Positions 28,917-38,047 are shown, numbered from the stretch's first letter. The stretch is DNA of 64,000 nt from DASRFA01 sp035651755 (GCA_035651755.1 DASRFA010000047.1:24797-88796); one strand, 5' to 3'. Notes: a model not told the origin generated them from the sequence alone. Translations and numbers: made by a program.

Positions 28917-31679
28917 CTACCGGCGCCCGGCGGCGGCTTCAAATGCCGCCCTTCCGAACGCATCGCGCGTTCGCGGCGGGAGCGCGAGGAGGACGATCGC
29001 GGCCAGGGCGGCGAGCGAGATCCCGGCGCCCGCGAAGAACGAGCGCGGGCGGAAGGCGATCTCCACGCGATGCGGTCCCGCCGGAACCGCGACCGCGAGA
29101 AGCGCACCGTCGACCCGCGCCGTGGGCGCGGGGGCGCCGTCGACCGCGGCCCGCCATCCCGGATGGAAGAGACGCGCGAAGACGACGACTCCGCCGCCTT
29201 CGGAGGCGGTCGCGACCGACGCGGTCTCGTCGCGGTCGGCGAGGACGGTCGCCGTGCCCGACGACGTCGCCGGCCAGGCGTCGCTCGGGACGTCGGCCTC
29301 GGCGATGCACGCGACCGCCCTGCCCGCCCGGTCGACGACGCAGTCGTCGAGCGCCCCGGCGTCCGGGACGCGGACGACCTCTTCCGCGAAGTACGCGGCG
29401 CCGAGCGCGAGCGGGCTCTCGTAGACGTACGCGACCGAATCGGCCCAGCGGAGCTCGAGGCGCGCGAGCGCCGCGCGCCGGGCCGCGAGCTCGCGCTCGA
29501 GATCGCGCGCCTCGGCGGCTTCGCCGGGACCCGGCCCGACGCCGCCCACGAAGACGCGCTCCGCCGGGCCGTCGCTCGCGATCTCGAGCTCGATCGTTCC
29601 GGGCGAGCGCTCGCCGGCGGCGCGCGCGGCGCCGGCGTCGCGGCGCTCGACCCAGAGATCGGCCCAGCCGGCCGGCGGATCGGCCACGTCGACCGTCGCG
29701 GCGACCTCGCCGCGGTCGCCCGAGGCGTCGCGCATCGCCAGGCGGGCGCGGAGGCGCGCCGCACGCGCGGCGCTCAGGCCGGCCGCGAAGCGCTCGGGAA
29801 GATCGGCGACGTCGAAGCGCATCCGGCACGGGGTCTCGCACGTCCAGTGGAACCGGCGGTCGCCCGCGAGGTCGGCGATGCCCCCGCCGAGGTCGGCGGT
29901 CGCGAACGAGAATCGCTCGAGGTGCGCGAAGAGGCGCGTCGTTCGGCGGCCGCTCACGAGCGCCCGGACGGCGGCCGGCAGCTCTTCGGCGCGGAGCGGC
30001 TCGCGCGCGAGCACCCAGCGGAGGTCGGCGAGCGGCGCGCCCGGTCCGGTCGCGGCGAGCAGCGGATCGGGGTCGGCGAGGATCCACGTCAGTCCCTGGC
30101 TCGGCGCGACGAGGGAGCTGACGAACTCCCACGTCGCGCGCGGCGTGAGCACGTCGATCGCGCGCAGGTCGCGGAAGCCGAGCGCGCCCGAGACGAGCGG
30201 CGGCGCGATCTCGACCGGTCCGGCGATGCGCCCCGGTCGCGCCGCGACGAGGTCGCGGAGCGCGTCGACCCACGGCGCGGGCGCATACGGCGGGACGCGC
30301 TCGGGCCGACGGCGGGGCGCGAGCCAGAGGAGCTCCGCGACGACGGCCGCACCGACCAGCCACGCCCAGCGCCGTCGTCGCAGCGCGGTTTCGGTGAGCG
30401 CGCGCGACGCCCGCGCCGGCGATGCGCCGAGCCCCGCGAGCAGCGCGAGAGCGAGGTAGAGCGGGAAGCTATACTTGACGTAGTTCACCGAGCCGAGGAG
30501 CGGCACCCCGGACAGGCGAAGCGGCAGGAGCCCGTGCACCTTCGCGAGCTCGAGCGCGATGGTCGCGGCGAGCGCCCACGCGAGCCGGCGGCGACGAGCG
30601 CGCCAGAGCCCGACCGCGGCCGCGACCAGGACGACCGCCCCCGCGTGCGGAAGCCCACCGCCTCCGTGAGCCGCGGCGACGTCGCCCGCCGGGGCGACGA
30701 GCGCCAGGGCCCACGGACCCACGAGCGACGGCCAGCGGCTCGGCGGAACGGCCCACTCGGACTGCGCCGTCCGGCCGGCGCGCACGAGACCGCTCGCGTC
30801 GCCGAAGGCGTCGGCGAAGGACAGCAACGCGATCGCCGCCGCGGCCGCGCCCAGAAGCCCGCCGGCGATCCATGCCTGCGCGGCCTGCCCCGAGTGCGCG
30901 CGGGTCGCCGCATCCGGCGCGCCGCGCGCGCGCGCGTCGGCCGTCCGATCGCGCACCGCCGCCGCCAGCCAGACGGCGCCGAAGCCCGCGGCCACGACCG
31001 CGCTCTGCGGCTTCACGCCGAGGCAGCCGGCCGCGATCGCGGCGGCGAGGAGCGCGATGCCGCGCGTGCCCGCCGCCGGCAACGCGAGCGCGGCGAAGAG
31101 CACGAGCGGCACGAAGACGTCCGTGTTCAGCGGATGGTGGTCGATCCATTCGAGCGTCTGGCCGGAGAGCATGACGGCTGCGCCGGCCGCGAATGCACCG
31201 GCCGGTCCGCAGCCGATCGCGCGCGCGAGGAGCCACGTGAAGACGCCGAGCAGCACGACGCGGCCGATCCACGCGAGGTCCTGCACGACCGGCGAAGGCC
31301 AGGCGTTCACCGGCCACTGGAGCGGTGCGAGCGCGCCGCTGTTCGGGTTCCCGAGGAGCGGCGCGCCGAGGCCGGAGGCCTCCGTCCAGAGCGCGAGGCC
31401 GCCGTCGGCGAGCGCGCGGTGGACGAGGTAGGGCGAAGGCTCGTCCACCCAGGCCGCGCCCTCGACGTCCCGGACGGGCGGCGGCCGCGGCGGATCGCCG
31501 GCGCCGACCGGCCCCGACGGAAGCACCCCCGGGACGTACGACGCGGCGGAGAGCGTCCGCCCGCCGAACAGGACGTCGGGAAATGCCGCGATCGCCGTCA
31601 AGACCAGAAGCGCGATCGCGAGCGGCGCGCCGTCCGCCCGGCCGGCACCGCCCGCGCGTCGCGCGCGGCGATCTACCAC
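28917..31679 (-). CDS. YfhO-like polytopic membrane protein
   Basis: A 920-residue protein with about twelve membrane segments in residues 20-480 (including GVFTWLLARAIGCGPAGAFA and the HPLNTDVFVPLVLFAAL region), a large extracytoplasmic C-terminal part and a last helix near 895. This is the pattern of the YfhO family, GT-C-like proteins proposed to glycosylate lipoteichoic acid or other envelope polymers. No DXD was found near the first loop. The GTG at 31679 overlaps the FabH stop region, and lies about 40 bases upstream of the first helix. Likely partner: the neighbouring glycan genes. Confidence 0.75.
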   Translation of the reverse strand: MVDRRARRAGGAGRADGAPLAIALLVLTAIAAFPDVLFGGRTLSAASYVPGVLPSGPVGAGDPPRPPPVRDVEGAAWVDEPSPYLVHRALADGGLALWTEASGLGAPLLGNPNSGALAPLQWPVNAWPSPVVQDLAWIGRVVLLGVFTWLLARAIGCGPAGAFAAGAAVMLSGQTLEWIDHHPLNTDVFVPLVLFAALALPAAGTRGIALLAAAIAAGCLGVKPQSAVVAAGFGAVWLAAAVRDRTADARARGAPDAATRAHSGQAAQAWIAGGLLGAAAAAIALLSFADAFGDASGLVRAGRTAQSEWAVPPSRWPSLVGPWALALVAPAGDVAAAHGGGGLPHAGAVVLVAAAVGLWRARRRRLAWALAATIALELAKVHGLLPLRLSGVPLLGSVNYVKYSFPLYLALALLAGLGASPARASRALTETALRRRRWAWLVGAAVVAELLWLAPRRRPERVPPYAPAPWVDALRDLVAARPGRIAGPVEIAPPLVSGALGFRDLRAIDVLTPRATWEFVSSLVAPSQGLTWILADPDPLLAATGPGAPLADLRWVLAREPLRAEELPAAVRALVSGRRTTRLFAHLERFSFATADLGGGIADLAGDRRFHWTCETPCRMRFDVADLPERFAAGLSAARAARLRARLAMRDASGDRGEVAATVDVADPPAGWADLWVERRDAGAARAAGERSPGTIELEIASDGPAERVFVGGVGPGPGEAAEARDLERELAARRAALARLELRWADSVAYVYESPLALGAAYFAEEVVRVPDAGALDDCVVDRAGRAVACIAEADVPSDAWPATSSGTATVLADRDETASVATASEGGGVVVFARLFHPGWRAAVDGAPAPTARVDGALLAVAVPAGPHRVEIAFRPRSFFAGAGISLAALAAIVLLALPPRTRDAFGRAAFEAAAGRR

Positions 31680-32680
31680 CGCGCGACGAGCGCGCCCGCG
31701 GTCATGCCGCCGCCGACCGCGTTCAGGACGAGCACGTCGCCCGCCTGCAGCCGGCCCGCGGACGCGGCGTCGCGGAGCGCGATCGGGATCGACGCGGCCG
31801 ACGTGTTGCCGCAGCGGTCGAGGTTGATCCCGACGCGCTCCTCCGCGATCCCGAGCTGCGCGACCATCGCGCGGATGATGCGGACGTTCGCCTGGTGCGG
31901 AACGAGGAGCGCGACGTCGCCGGCAGCGAGCTCCGCCGCCGCGAGCGCTTCGCGCGTGAGCGCGACGAGCTGCTCCACCGCGAGTCGGAAGACCTCGGGG
32001 CCGCGCATCCGCATCCAGAAGTCGGCGTCGTCGGCCGCGAGCTCGCCCGGGGCGCGCGCGCCGCTCCGGACGTACAGCATCGGCCACTCGGCGCCGAGAG
32101 CGCGAAGCCGGCACGCGAGGATGCCGCGCTCGCCGCGCACCGGTCCGCGGTCGCCGCCTTCCGAGCCGCCCCGCTCCCCGGCGAGGATCACCGCGCCGGC
32201 GCCGTCGCCGAAGAGCGCCGACGTGCCGCGATCGCTCGGCTCGCAGAACGCGCTCAGCCGGTCGGCTCCGACGACGAGGACGCGCTCGTAGTCGCCGGCG
32301 CGAACGCCCTGATCCGCGACCGAGAGAGCGTACGGAAAACCCGCGCACGCGGCGGCGACGTCGAACGCGGGCTGCGCGGAGAGGCCGAGCCGCTCGTGGA
32401 GGAGGCACGCGAGCGAGGGAAAGAGGTACGGTCCCGACGTCGTCGCGACGACGACCGCGTCGAGCGCGCCGGGCGCGACGTCCGCCGCGGCGAGCGCCTC
32501 GCGCGCCGCCGCCTCCGCGAGGTCGACGAGCGACTCCTCGGACCGCAGCACCCGCCGCTCGCGGACGCCCGTCCGGCTCTCGATCCATCCGCGGTCGACT
32601 CCGAGCCGATCCTCGATCTCCGCGTTCGGAACGATCCGCGAGGGCAGCGCCGCGCCGACGCCGACGAACCGCGAGCGCAT
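31673..32680 (-). CDS. fabH: beta-ketoacyl-ACP synthase III (FabH type)
   Basis: A 335-residue ketosynthase with the complete Cys-His-Asn triad: Cys112 (AACAGF), His262 (PHQANVR) and Asn292 (GNTSAASIP). It begins with VGVGAALPSRIVPN and has WIESRTGVRER near 32-42, all typical of FabH, which starts fatty-acid synthesis from acyl-CoA and malonyl-ACP. In a polysaccharide operon it may make a special acyl group for glycan or amino-sugar acylation rather than housekeeping lipid; this is inference from position. ATG at 32680 with GAGG upstream. Confidence 0.9.
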   Translation of the reverse strand: MRSRFVGVGAALPSRIVPNAEIEDRLGVDRGWIESRTGVRERRVLRSEESLVDLAEAAAREALAAADVAPGALDAVVVATTSGPYLFPSLACLLHERLGLSAQPAFDVAAACAGFPYALSVADQGVRAGDYERVLVVGADRLSAFCEPSDRGTSALFGDGAGAVILAGERGGSEGGDRGPVRGERGILACRLRALGAEWPMLYVRSGARAPGELAADDADFWMRMRGPEVFRLAVEQLVALTREALAAAELAAGDVALLVPHQANVRIIRAMVAQLGIAEERVGINLDRCGNTSAASIPIALRDAASAGRLQAGDVLVLNAVGGGMTAGALVARW

Positions 32681-32692
32681 CGCACCCGCCTC

Positions 32693-34654
32693 TTACCACG
32701 CACGCCCGTGCAGCTCGACGAGGTCGAGCGCCGCGGGTCCGGCGATCTCGAGGTGGACGCGGAGCCGCCCGGCCTGCGCGGGAAGGAGGAGGCCCCGGTC
32801 GAGGCCGGGCGCGGCAGCGCGCACGGCGGTCCCGGCGGGTTCGGACTCGACCGCCACCACGCGGCCGCGGCCGATGACGCGCGGGAACACGCGGAGCGCG
32901 ACCCCCGCGGGCGGCGCCGCGAACGGGACCTCGACGACCGGCGTCGCGCACGGCCAATCCGGAAGCGGTGGCTCGCCCGCGCCGTAGTCGAGCGGATCCG
33001 GAGGACGACGCGCCGGCGCAGGCGCCCCGCCGCAATTCGCAAGGCGCAGGTCGGCATTCCCGAGCACCGGCTCGTAGCCGTACACGTCGAGCGGTCCCGC
33101 GCGCGCCGCCGGCGCGAAGGCCGCGAGCCACTCGGGATCGAGCTCGCCGCGATGAAGGACCGCGGCGCTCCGGCCCGGATCGGCCGCCGCCGCGCGCCCC
33201 GCGGACGGTGCCCCGAGGAAGTAGCCGTTGTCGGTATCGAGGTCGGCGAAGCCGGGTCCGTGCACGTCGCGCCACAGGCGACCGCGCGGGATCGCGAGAT
33301 CCCCGGAGAGGATGCGCGCCGCTTCTTGCTTGACGCCCCACCCGAGCAGGCGCGCGCGCGCGGCCGGGTGCGACGGCCGCGCGCCGCCGACTCGCAGGAG
33401 TTCGAGCTGGGTCGCGACCCAGCCCTGGCTCGCCGCAGTCGCGATCCACCACGCGAGGAGCGCGACCCGCCCGGCGCAGAGCAGCGCGAGCGCCGCCGCG
33501 CCGACCCGTCGCCAGCGGGGGCGCGTGGCGGCGATGCCGACGAGCACGGCGCCGGGCACGAGCGCGCCGTCCAGGTAGTAGCCCCACACCTCCGCCGGGA
33601 GGACCGCGGGGACGACGACGGCGGCCGCGAACGCCGCGACGACGAGGCCGACGCCGGCCGGGTGGCGGCTGCGCGCGCGGGCGAGCCACGCGACGATCGC
33701 GGCTGCGACCGGGATCAGCCCGGCCCAGACCTCGACCTGCAGCCAAGCGTCGACCGGCGCCGGGCGTGCAGCACCGGTCGGGCTCAAGCCGTCGAGCCAG
33801 CGCGCTCCGAGCGCGACCAGGTCCGCCAGCCGATGCTCGAATGGCGAGCTCGCGGACGCGACCGCGGCGTTCGACGGCGCCGGCAGCGGCACGCGCCACG
33901 CGAGCGCCATCGGGACGAGCGGAAGGGCGGCCGCGACGGCGGCCGCCGCGACGCCGCCCGCTCCGATCGTCCGCACGCGCGCCAGGATCGCGCCGGCGGC
34001 GACGGGCGCGAGCGCGCCCGCCGACAGGTGGAGCTGCGTGCCGAACGTGGCGAGGGCCGCGAGGAGCGACGCCTTCGCGCGCGTCGCGCGCGCGAGCAGG
34101 GAGCGCGCGACCAGGAGCAGCGCGGCACACCAGGCCGGGATCGCAGCAGGCGCCCACGCGATGCGCGAGTCGATGACCGCCGTCGGCGACGTCGCGAGCC
34201 ACGCCATCGCGGCGAGGCCGGCGGCCACGCCGCCGGTCGCGGTCGCGAGCGCGCCGGTCGCGGCCACGGCGACGACGCCGAGGACCGCCGCGAACGCGTA
34301 GGCGCCGCCGGGACCGGGCGCGACCAGCGCGGGGAGCGCCCAGAAGAAGTAGTAGGTCGCGCCCAGGTGGAGTCGGTTCCGCATGAGCGGCCCGGCGCTC
34401 GGAAAGGCTTCCCCGCCCGCGATGCGCTCGCCCCAGGCGAGGTCGCGCGCCTGGTCGACCCCGAACCAGCCGGCGTCCAGCGCCGCGACCCGAAGCGCCG
34501 CGGCGAGCGCGACGATCGCCGCGGCGCCGATCGCGGCGGCTCGGAGCGACCGTCGTGGTGCTACCGCAGGCTCACCTTGCGCGCGTAGACGTCGAGCGGC
34601 GTGAGCTTGTCCACGTCGGCGAGCGTCTTCCGGACGCCCGTCATGTCGGCCCAC
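32693..34654 (-). CDS. GT39-like (ArnT/PMT type) membrane glycosyltransferase, start uncertain
   Basis: About 620-650 residues. The N-terminal half holds nine or so membrane helices, the first followed by the GT-C-like acidic motif DQARDLAWG. The last 250 residues are a soluble domain. Such enzymes use lipid-linked sugars on the periplasmic face. The true start is unclear: the protein-like sequence begins about position 34560, where the Asp-box gene ends, but no ATG, GTG or TTG occurs in frame there. The given coordinate uses the nearest in-frame GTG upstream (34654), which runs 94 bases into the neighbouring gene. An unusual start codon or a sequence error is possible. Confidence 0.7.
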   Translation of the reverse strand: MGRHDGRPEDARRRGQAHAARRLRAQGEPAVAPRRSLRAAAIGAAAIVALAAALRVAALDAGWFGVDQARDLAWGERIAGGEAFPSAGPLMRNRLHLGATYYFFWALPALVAPGPGGAYAFAAVLGVVAVAATGALATATGGVAAGLAAMAWLATSPTAVIDSRIAWAPAAIPAWCAALLLVARSLLARATRAKASLLAALATFGTQLHLSAGALAPVAAGAILARVRTIGAGGVAAAAVAAALPLVPMALAWRVPLPAPSNAAVASASSPFEHRLADLVALGARWLDGLSPTGAARPAPVDAWLQVEVWAGLIPVAAAIVAWLARARSRHPAGVGLVVAAFAAAVVVPAVLPAEVWGYYLDGALVPGAVLVGIAATRPRWRRVGAAALALLCAGRVALLAWWIATAASQGWVATQLELLRVGGARPSHPAARARLLGWGVKQEAARILSGDLAIPRGRLWRDVHGPGFADLDTDNGYFLGAPSAGRAAAADPGRSAAVLHRGELDPEWLAAFAPAARAGPLDVYGYEPVLGNADLRLANCGGAPAPARRPPDPLDYGAGEPPLPDWPCATPVVEVPFAAPPAGVALRVFPRVIGRGRVVAVESEPAGTAVRAAAPGLDRGLLLPAQAGRLRVHLEIAGPAALDLVELHGRAW

Positions 34655-36000
34655 TGCTCCCACACGACCCAGGCCGTCGTGTCGGTGGCCGCGACGATCG
34701 GGAAGCGGACGCGGTCCTTGTCGACGGCGGCGATCTCGAACGGCGCCGACGTCCAGGTCTTGCCGCCGTCCTGCGACGCGCGGAGGAGGATGCGCTTGTC
34801 CTCCTCCTGCCACGCGACCGCGATGGTCGCGTCGCCGGCGAGCGCGATGCGCGGGCGGCCGGAGGCCGTCTTCCCGGTCCCCGCGTCGACGCGGATCGGG
34901 CGATCGAGAGGCTGCCGCCAGGTCGCGCCGCCGTCATCGGAGGCGTTCATGTAGACTCCCATGCCGCCCTCTGACCCCCCGCCGCTCCAGACGAGGTAGA
35001 GGTGCGGTCCGTGGGCGACGAGCTGGAACGTCGCCTGGGCGGGGCCCTCGTAGAAGAGCTGCGGGGCGCTCCACGTCGCGCCGCCGTCGGCCGACGACGC
35101 CACCCAGAGCCAGCTCTTCATCGTGTCCCCGACCACGCCCGCCGTCCAGACCGCCGTCAGGCGTCCGCCGGACTCGACCATCATCGGCCAGATCGGGCTC
35201 GCCGGCTGGCCCTCGGGATCCACGCGCACCGGCTGCTGCCAGGTCGCTCCGCCGTCGCCGCTCCGAGCCGCCAGGAGATGCGGCCCGCCGCGGCGGCGCT
35301 CCTCCCAGATGACCCACGCGTCGCTGCCGCTCCCGAGGACCGGCCACGGTCCGATCGACTCGCTCTTCCCGCCCGGCGGCTGGAGCGCGAGGTCGGCGGG
35401 CAGCCAGGTCGCGCCGCCGTCGGTGCTCCGGTTCACGAAGATGTCGCGCTCGACGTTGCGCTCGTCGCTGTAGGCGACCAGGACCGTCCCGTCGTCGCGC
35501 GTCGCGACGCTCGGCGGGAAGGACTGCGGCGCCGAGTTCAGGCGCTCGATGGGCCCCCAGGTCCTCCCGAAGTCCGTCGAGCGGCGTGCGAGGATGAACT
35601 TCTGCCCCGCGCGATTGCGCCGCGACTGCCAGACGGCGAGGAGTCCGCCACCCGGCTCCACCGCCAGCTTCGGCGCGACGGAGATGGTGTCCCCGTACTC
35701 GGGCGCGTTCAGGACGAAAGGCGCCGACCACGTCTTGCCGCCGTCGCTCGACTGGCGCACGACGACGTTCCGGTCGACCGGGCCCTTCAAGGTCATGAAG
35801 ACGGCGGCGACCTGGTCGCCGACCACCACCACGTCCGTGTAGTAGGGGAAGGAGAACGACGCGGCGCTCTTCTCCGGCTCGTCGAGCCGGATCGCGGACT
35901 CGGCCTTCGGCCCGCTGCGCGTGCACGCGGAGAGCGACGTCGCGAGCGCGAGCAGCGGCACGCACGAGCCGATGCGGCGCCACCTTGCCGCATGGACCAT
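34561..36000 (-). CDS. sialidase-like Asp-box lipoprotein
   Basis: A 479-residue lipoprotein with lipobox LSAC (Cys about 26). The rest is a beta-propeller with seven Asp-box repeats of the form S-x-D-x-G-x-T-W (for example SSDGGKTWS, STDGGATW, SADGGATW, SQDGGKTW). Asp-boxes occur in sialidases and other propellers; the FRIP-type Arg motif and the catalytic Asp, Tyr/Glu of sialidases were not found, so an enzymatic role is doubtful. The ATG at 36000 has GAGG upstream, and an in-frame ATG at 36069 lies in a 10-base tandem repeat. It probably sits on the outer membrane beside the glycan pathway. Confidence 0.82.
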   Translation of the reverse strand: MVHAARWRRIGSCVPLLALATSLSACTRSGPKAESAIRLDEPEKSAASFSFPYYTDVVVVGDQVAAVFMTLKGPVDRNVVVRQSSDGGKTWSAPFVLNAPEYGDTISVAPKLAVEPGGGLLAVWQSRRNRAGQKFILARRSTDFGRTWGPIERLNSAPQSFPPSVATRDDGTVLVAYSDERNVERDIFVNRSTDGGATWLPADLALQPPGGKSESIGPWPVLGSGSDAWVIWEERRRGGPHLLAARSGDGGATWQQPVRVDPEGQPASPIWPMMVESGGRLTAVWTAGVVGDTMKSWLWVASSADGGATWSAPQLFYEGPAQATFQLVAHGPHLYLVWSGGGSEGGMGVYMNASDDGGATWRQPLDRPIRVDAGTGKTASGRPRIALAGDATIAVAWQEEDKRILLRASQDGGKTWTSAPFEIAAVDKDRVRFPIVAATDTTAWVVWEQWADMTGVRKTLADVDKLTPLDVYARKVSLR

Positions 36001-36040
36001 TCGCGAACCTCGAGGAGCTACGCGGCTCACGCGCGCTCCC

Positions 36041-36080
36041 GCCGACCATGGCCGACCATGGCCGAGCATGGTCGATGATG
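36041..36080. repeat. 10-base tandem repeat, four degenerate copies
   Basis: GCCGACCATG occurs twice in a row, followed by GCCGAGCATG and GTCGATGATG. The 10-base period is one helical turn. It lies 41-80 bases upstream of the Asp-box lipoprotein start, and its last unit is next to the terminator at 36081-36117. The unit carries CATG, so it puts several ATG triplets in the leader. Confidence 0.7.
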
Positions 36081-36117
36081 AAAGAAGGCGGGACCAGAGT
36101 CTCGCTCTGGCCCCGCC
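36081..36117 (-). terminator. rho-independent terminator of the secreted-protein gene
   Basis: A 13 bp stem with one G-T pair (36117-36105 with 36099-36087 on the minus strand) and a 5-base loop is followed by TTCTTT (36086-36081). It lies 80 bases past the stop of the exported-protein gene. Confidence 0.8.
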
Positions 36118-36196
36118 ATCGTTCGGATCGCCGCCCGCCGGGCCGCGCGTCCGATGATCGGACGCGCGGGGGCGGTGGCGGGAATCCGTCGCGTGC

Positions 36197-37273
36197 TTAC
36201 TGCTCGGTCGACTTGTACTTGCCGTTGGTGCCGGCGCCGAACTGGCCGACGGCCTGGCCGTACGTCACGTAGATGAACCGGCCGGTGTTGCCGCCGATCC
36301 CAGGCGTGAAGTTGGTCATCCGGAAGATGCCGGCCGTGAGCCCCGACACGGTTCCCGGGATGAAGTTGCCGGTGCCGGGGATCAGGGAGTTGAACTCGGC
36401 GCAGGCCACGCGCACGTTCGGCAGCGAGGTCGCGGCCTCGGTGTTGTCGTAGAAGACCGCGTCCGTCTGGATCGTGCTGGAGTTCGGGCCGACCTCGATG
36501 CCGGACGTCGGACCGCTGCCGCCCTTCTCCTTGAGCGACAGGACGACGACCGCCGAGAGGTCGAGGGTCTCGGGGTTGAACGTCTGGATGTCGATCGCCG
36601 GAGGCGTGATCTTCGGCAGGATCGTGTGGCAGTCGAAGTTCGGATCGCTGAAGCGAGCGACGAAGCGCTCGAACGGATCGGCCGGGCAGTCCGGGTTCAG
36701 GACGGCGAACAGCTCGGTGTTCAGGCCGAGTCCGATGGCATCCGCGCCGAGCGCAGCGCCGGACTCGAGGTCCGCGAGGGTGTAGCTGCCGACGATCGCG
36801 TTATCGATCGGGAGATTGCCCTCGAAGGACGAGTCCGCGCAGACCTCGCCCGTCGAGTACGCCGTCACGACGACGAAGCCGCGCTGCCCGCTCAGGTCGA
36901 TCTCGGGGCCGAAAGGATTGTTGCCGGCGTCGATCGAGCGGACGTCGGTCGGGTCGACAACGACCGTATCGTTGAGGGTCAAGCAAACGTTGACGTCCGC
37001 CAGGTGGCGGCAATCCTCGCCCCAGTACGCCCAGTGGGTCGTCACCGCCGGGATGAACCGATCCGGATCGGACGTCGGGGAGACGCCCGCGATGTTGCTG
37101 ACCAGCAGGAAGCTGACCCGGCCCTCCTGGGCGTTGAACGGCATCACCAGCGCGTTCGCCGGCTGGGTGTAGCTCGTGAACGGATCGTCCGGAGTGGCGA
37201 AACTCGTGCCGGCGCTGAACATCCCGACGGCCAACGCCACCGCGGCCACCCCTAGCTGCCGAAATCCTTTCAT
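36197..37273 (-). CDS. exported protein of unknown function
   Basis: A 358-residue protein with a textbook signal peptide (MKGFRQLGVAAVALAVGMFS, cleavage near SFATP). The mature part is beta-rich with few charges and includes six Cys (in EDCRHLADVNVCL, GEVCADS, NPDCPAD, FDCHTIL and VRVACAEF). It is probably a surface or extracellular protein. Its base composition looks less GC-rich than its neighbours, and it stands alone with its own terminator and a 300-base upstream region. The ATG at 37273 has GGAGAGAGGGG upstream. No family recognised; a cargo of the type II system is possible. Confidence 0.8.
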   Translation of the reverse strand: MKGFRQLGVAAVALAVGMFSAGTSFATPDDPFTSYTQPANALVMPFNAQEGRVSFLLVSNIAGVSPTSDPDRFIPAVTTHWAYWGEDCRHLADVNVCLTLNDTVVVDPTDVRSIDAGNNPFGPEIDLSGQRGFVVVTAYSTGEVCADSSFEGNLPIDNAIVGSYTLADLESGAALGADAIGLGLNTELFAVLNPDCPADPFERFVARFSDPNFDCHTILPKITPPAIDIQTFNPETLDLSAVVVLSLKEKGGSGPTSGIEVGPNSSTIQTDAVFYDNTEAATSLPNVRVACAEFNSLIPGTGNFIPGTVSGLTAGIFRMTNFTPGIGGNTGRFIYVTYGQAVGQFGAGTNGKYKSTEQ

Positions 37274-37578
37274 AATCCCCTCTCTCCTTTCGCTGGACCG
37301 CTCAGAAGTTGAATTCATCTGGCCTCTTCAAACTACTTGGCAGACGTCAACACGAGCCGATTGAACTCAAATCTTGGCCTACGCATCCTCTGTTTCGGGC
37401 GCTCGTCCACTAAGTGCCCGCGCCGCGAAATCCCCCAAATCGCCGACTCGTCCCCCAAACCCGACAGAGGGAAGGCTACTGCAGTAGCGTACGTACCCCC
37501 GTCGAGTCAACCGAACCCCCAGAAATTGCGCCGTCCGGAAGGCCGGCCGGCGGGCCTCCCGCCCTCCTCGCCCGTTCC
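37274..37578. promoter_or_regulatory. 305-base regulatory region without a gene
   Basis: Upstream of the exported-protein gene. It contains a 14 bp perfect palindrome GCTACTGCAGTAGC (37475-37488) followed directly by GTACGTAC (37489-37496), and C5 tracts at 37432-37436, 37452-37456, 37496-37500 and 37516-37520, in two pairs each 20 bases apart. TCCCCCAAA is exact in the first pair. I saw no convincing -10/-35 pair. Confidence 0.4.
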
Positions 37579-38034
37579 TCATCCGCGGAGCTGAATGTAC
37601 CAGCGGCCATCGCGCCGGACCCACTGCTGGGAATCCTGGAGCTCCTTGCGAATCATCGTCGTGCCCCCGCGTGGACTCAAGACGGGGATCACGACGTCCA
37701 TCTTCGCCTTCACCGAGCCGCTGCCGTCCGCGACGTCGGTCGACAGCACCTCGAACCCCAGAACGTCCATCGTTTCCTTGCGCGGCCGAAGAAAGTCCTC
37801 GAGCTTCACGGTCTTGCGCGTCTCGGGGTCCAGCAGCCCCTCGTAGATCGCCGTCCACTGGCGCTTCTGCTTGAGCTCCAGGTACTGACGGGCGCGCTCC
37901 TTCAGGTCCTCCTTCGGGTCTGCGCTACGACACGCGCTCGCGACGACCGCCGCGAGCGCCAAGGCCGCGAGGCCGCCGGCGGCGATGCGCCGCGCGGACT
38001 CGGCCTGGAACGGCGCCCGGGGGGCGCTTCGCAT
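37579..38034 (-). CDS. small lipoprotein
   Basis: A 151-residue lipoprotein with a basic N-terminus and lipobox VASAC. The mature part starts KEDLKERARQYLELKQKRQW (helical) and ends with a beta-rich NTF2-like half (WVRRDGRWYIQL). It resembles the lipoprotein at 10577-11071 in size and fold only. The ATG at 38034 has GAGGAG 8 bases upstream and lies 13 bases past the Wzt stop, so a longer reading starting inside wzt was rejected. Function unknown. Confidence 0.72.
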   Translation of the reverse strand: MRSAPRAPFQAESARRIAAGGLAALALAAVVASACRSADPKEDLKERARQYLELKQKRQWTAIYEGLLDPETRKTVKLEDFLRPRKETMDVLGFEVLSTDVADGSGSVKAKMDVVIPVLSPRGGTTMIRKELQDSQQWVRRDGRWYIQLRG

Positions 38035-38047
38035 GGCCGGCGCTCCT

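Noticed and set aside
27086..30121. A 1011-codon open frame on the plus strand, opposite the methyltransferase and YfhO-like genes
   Set aside because: Arg/Ala/Pro-rich composition with no domains; a mirror of high-GC codon bias in the real minus-strand genes.
28917..34202. A 1761-codon minus-strand frame suggesting a giant protein
   Set aside because: Only the part downstream of 31679 is protein-like; the first 840 codons are a shadow of the FabH and GT39-like genes in another frame.
31325..34588. A 1087-codon open frame on the plus strand
   Set aside because: Lies opposite FabH and the GT39-like gene, which have clear motifs; composition is typical antisense noise.
34561..36000. Call as an active sialidase
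   Set aside because: Seven Asp-boxes are present but the Arg triad and catalytic residues were not found.
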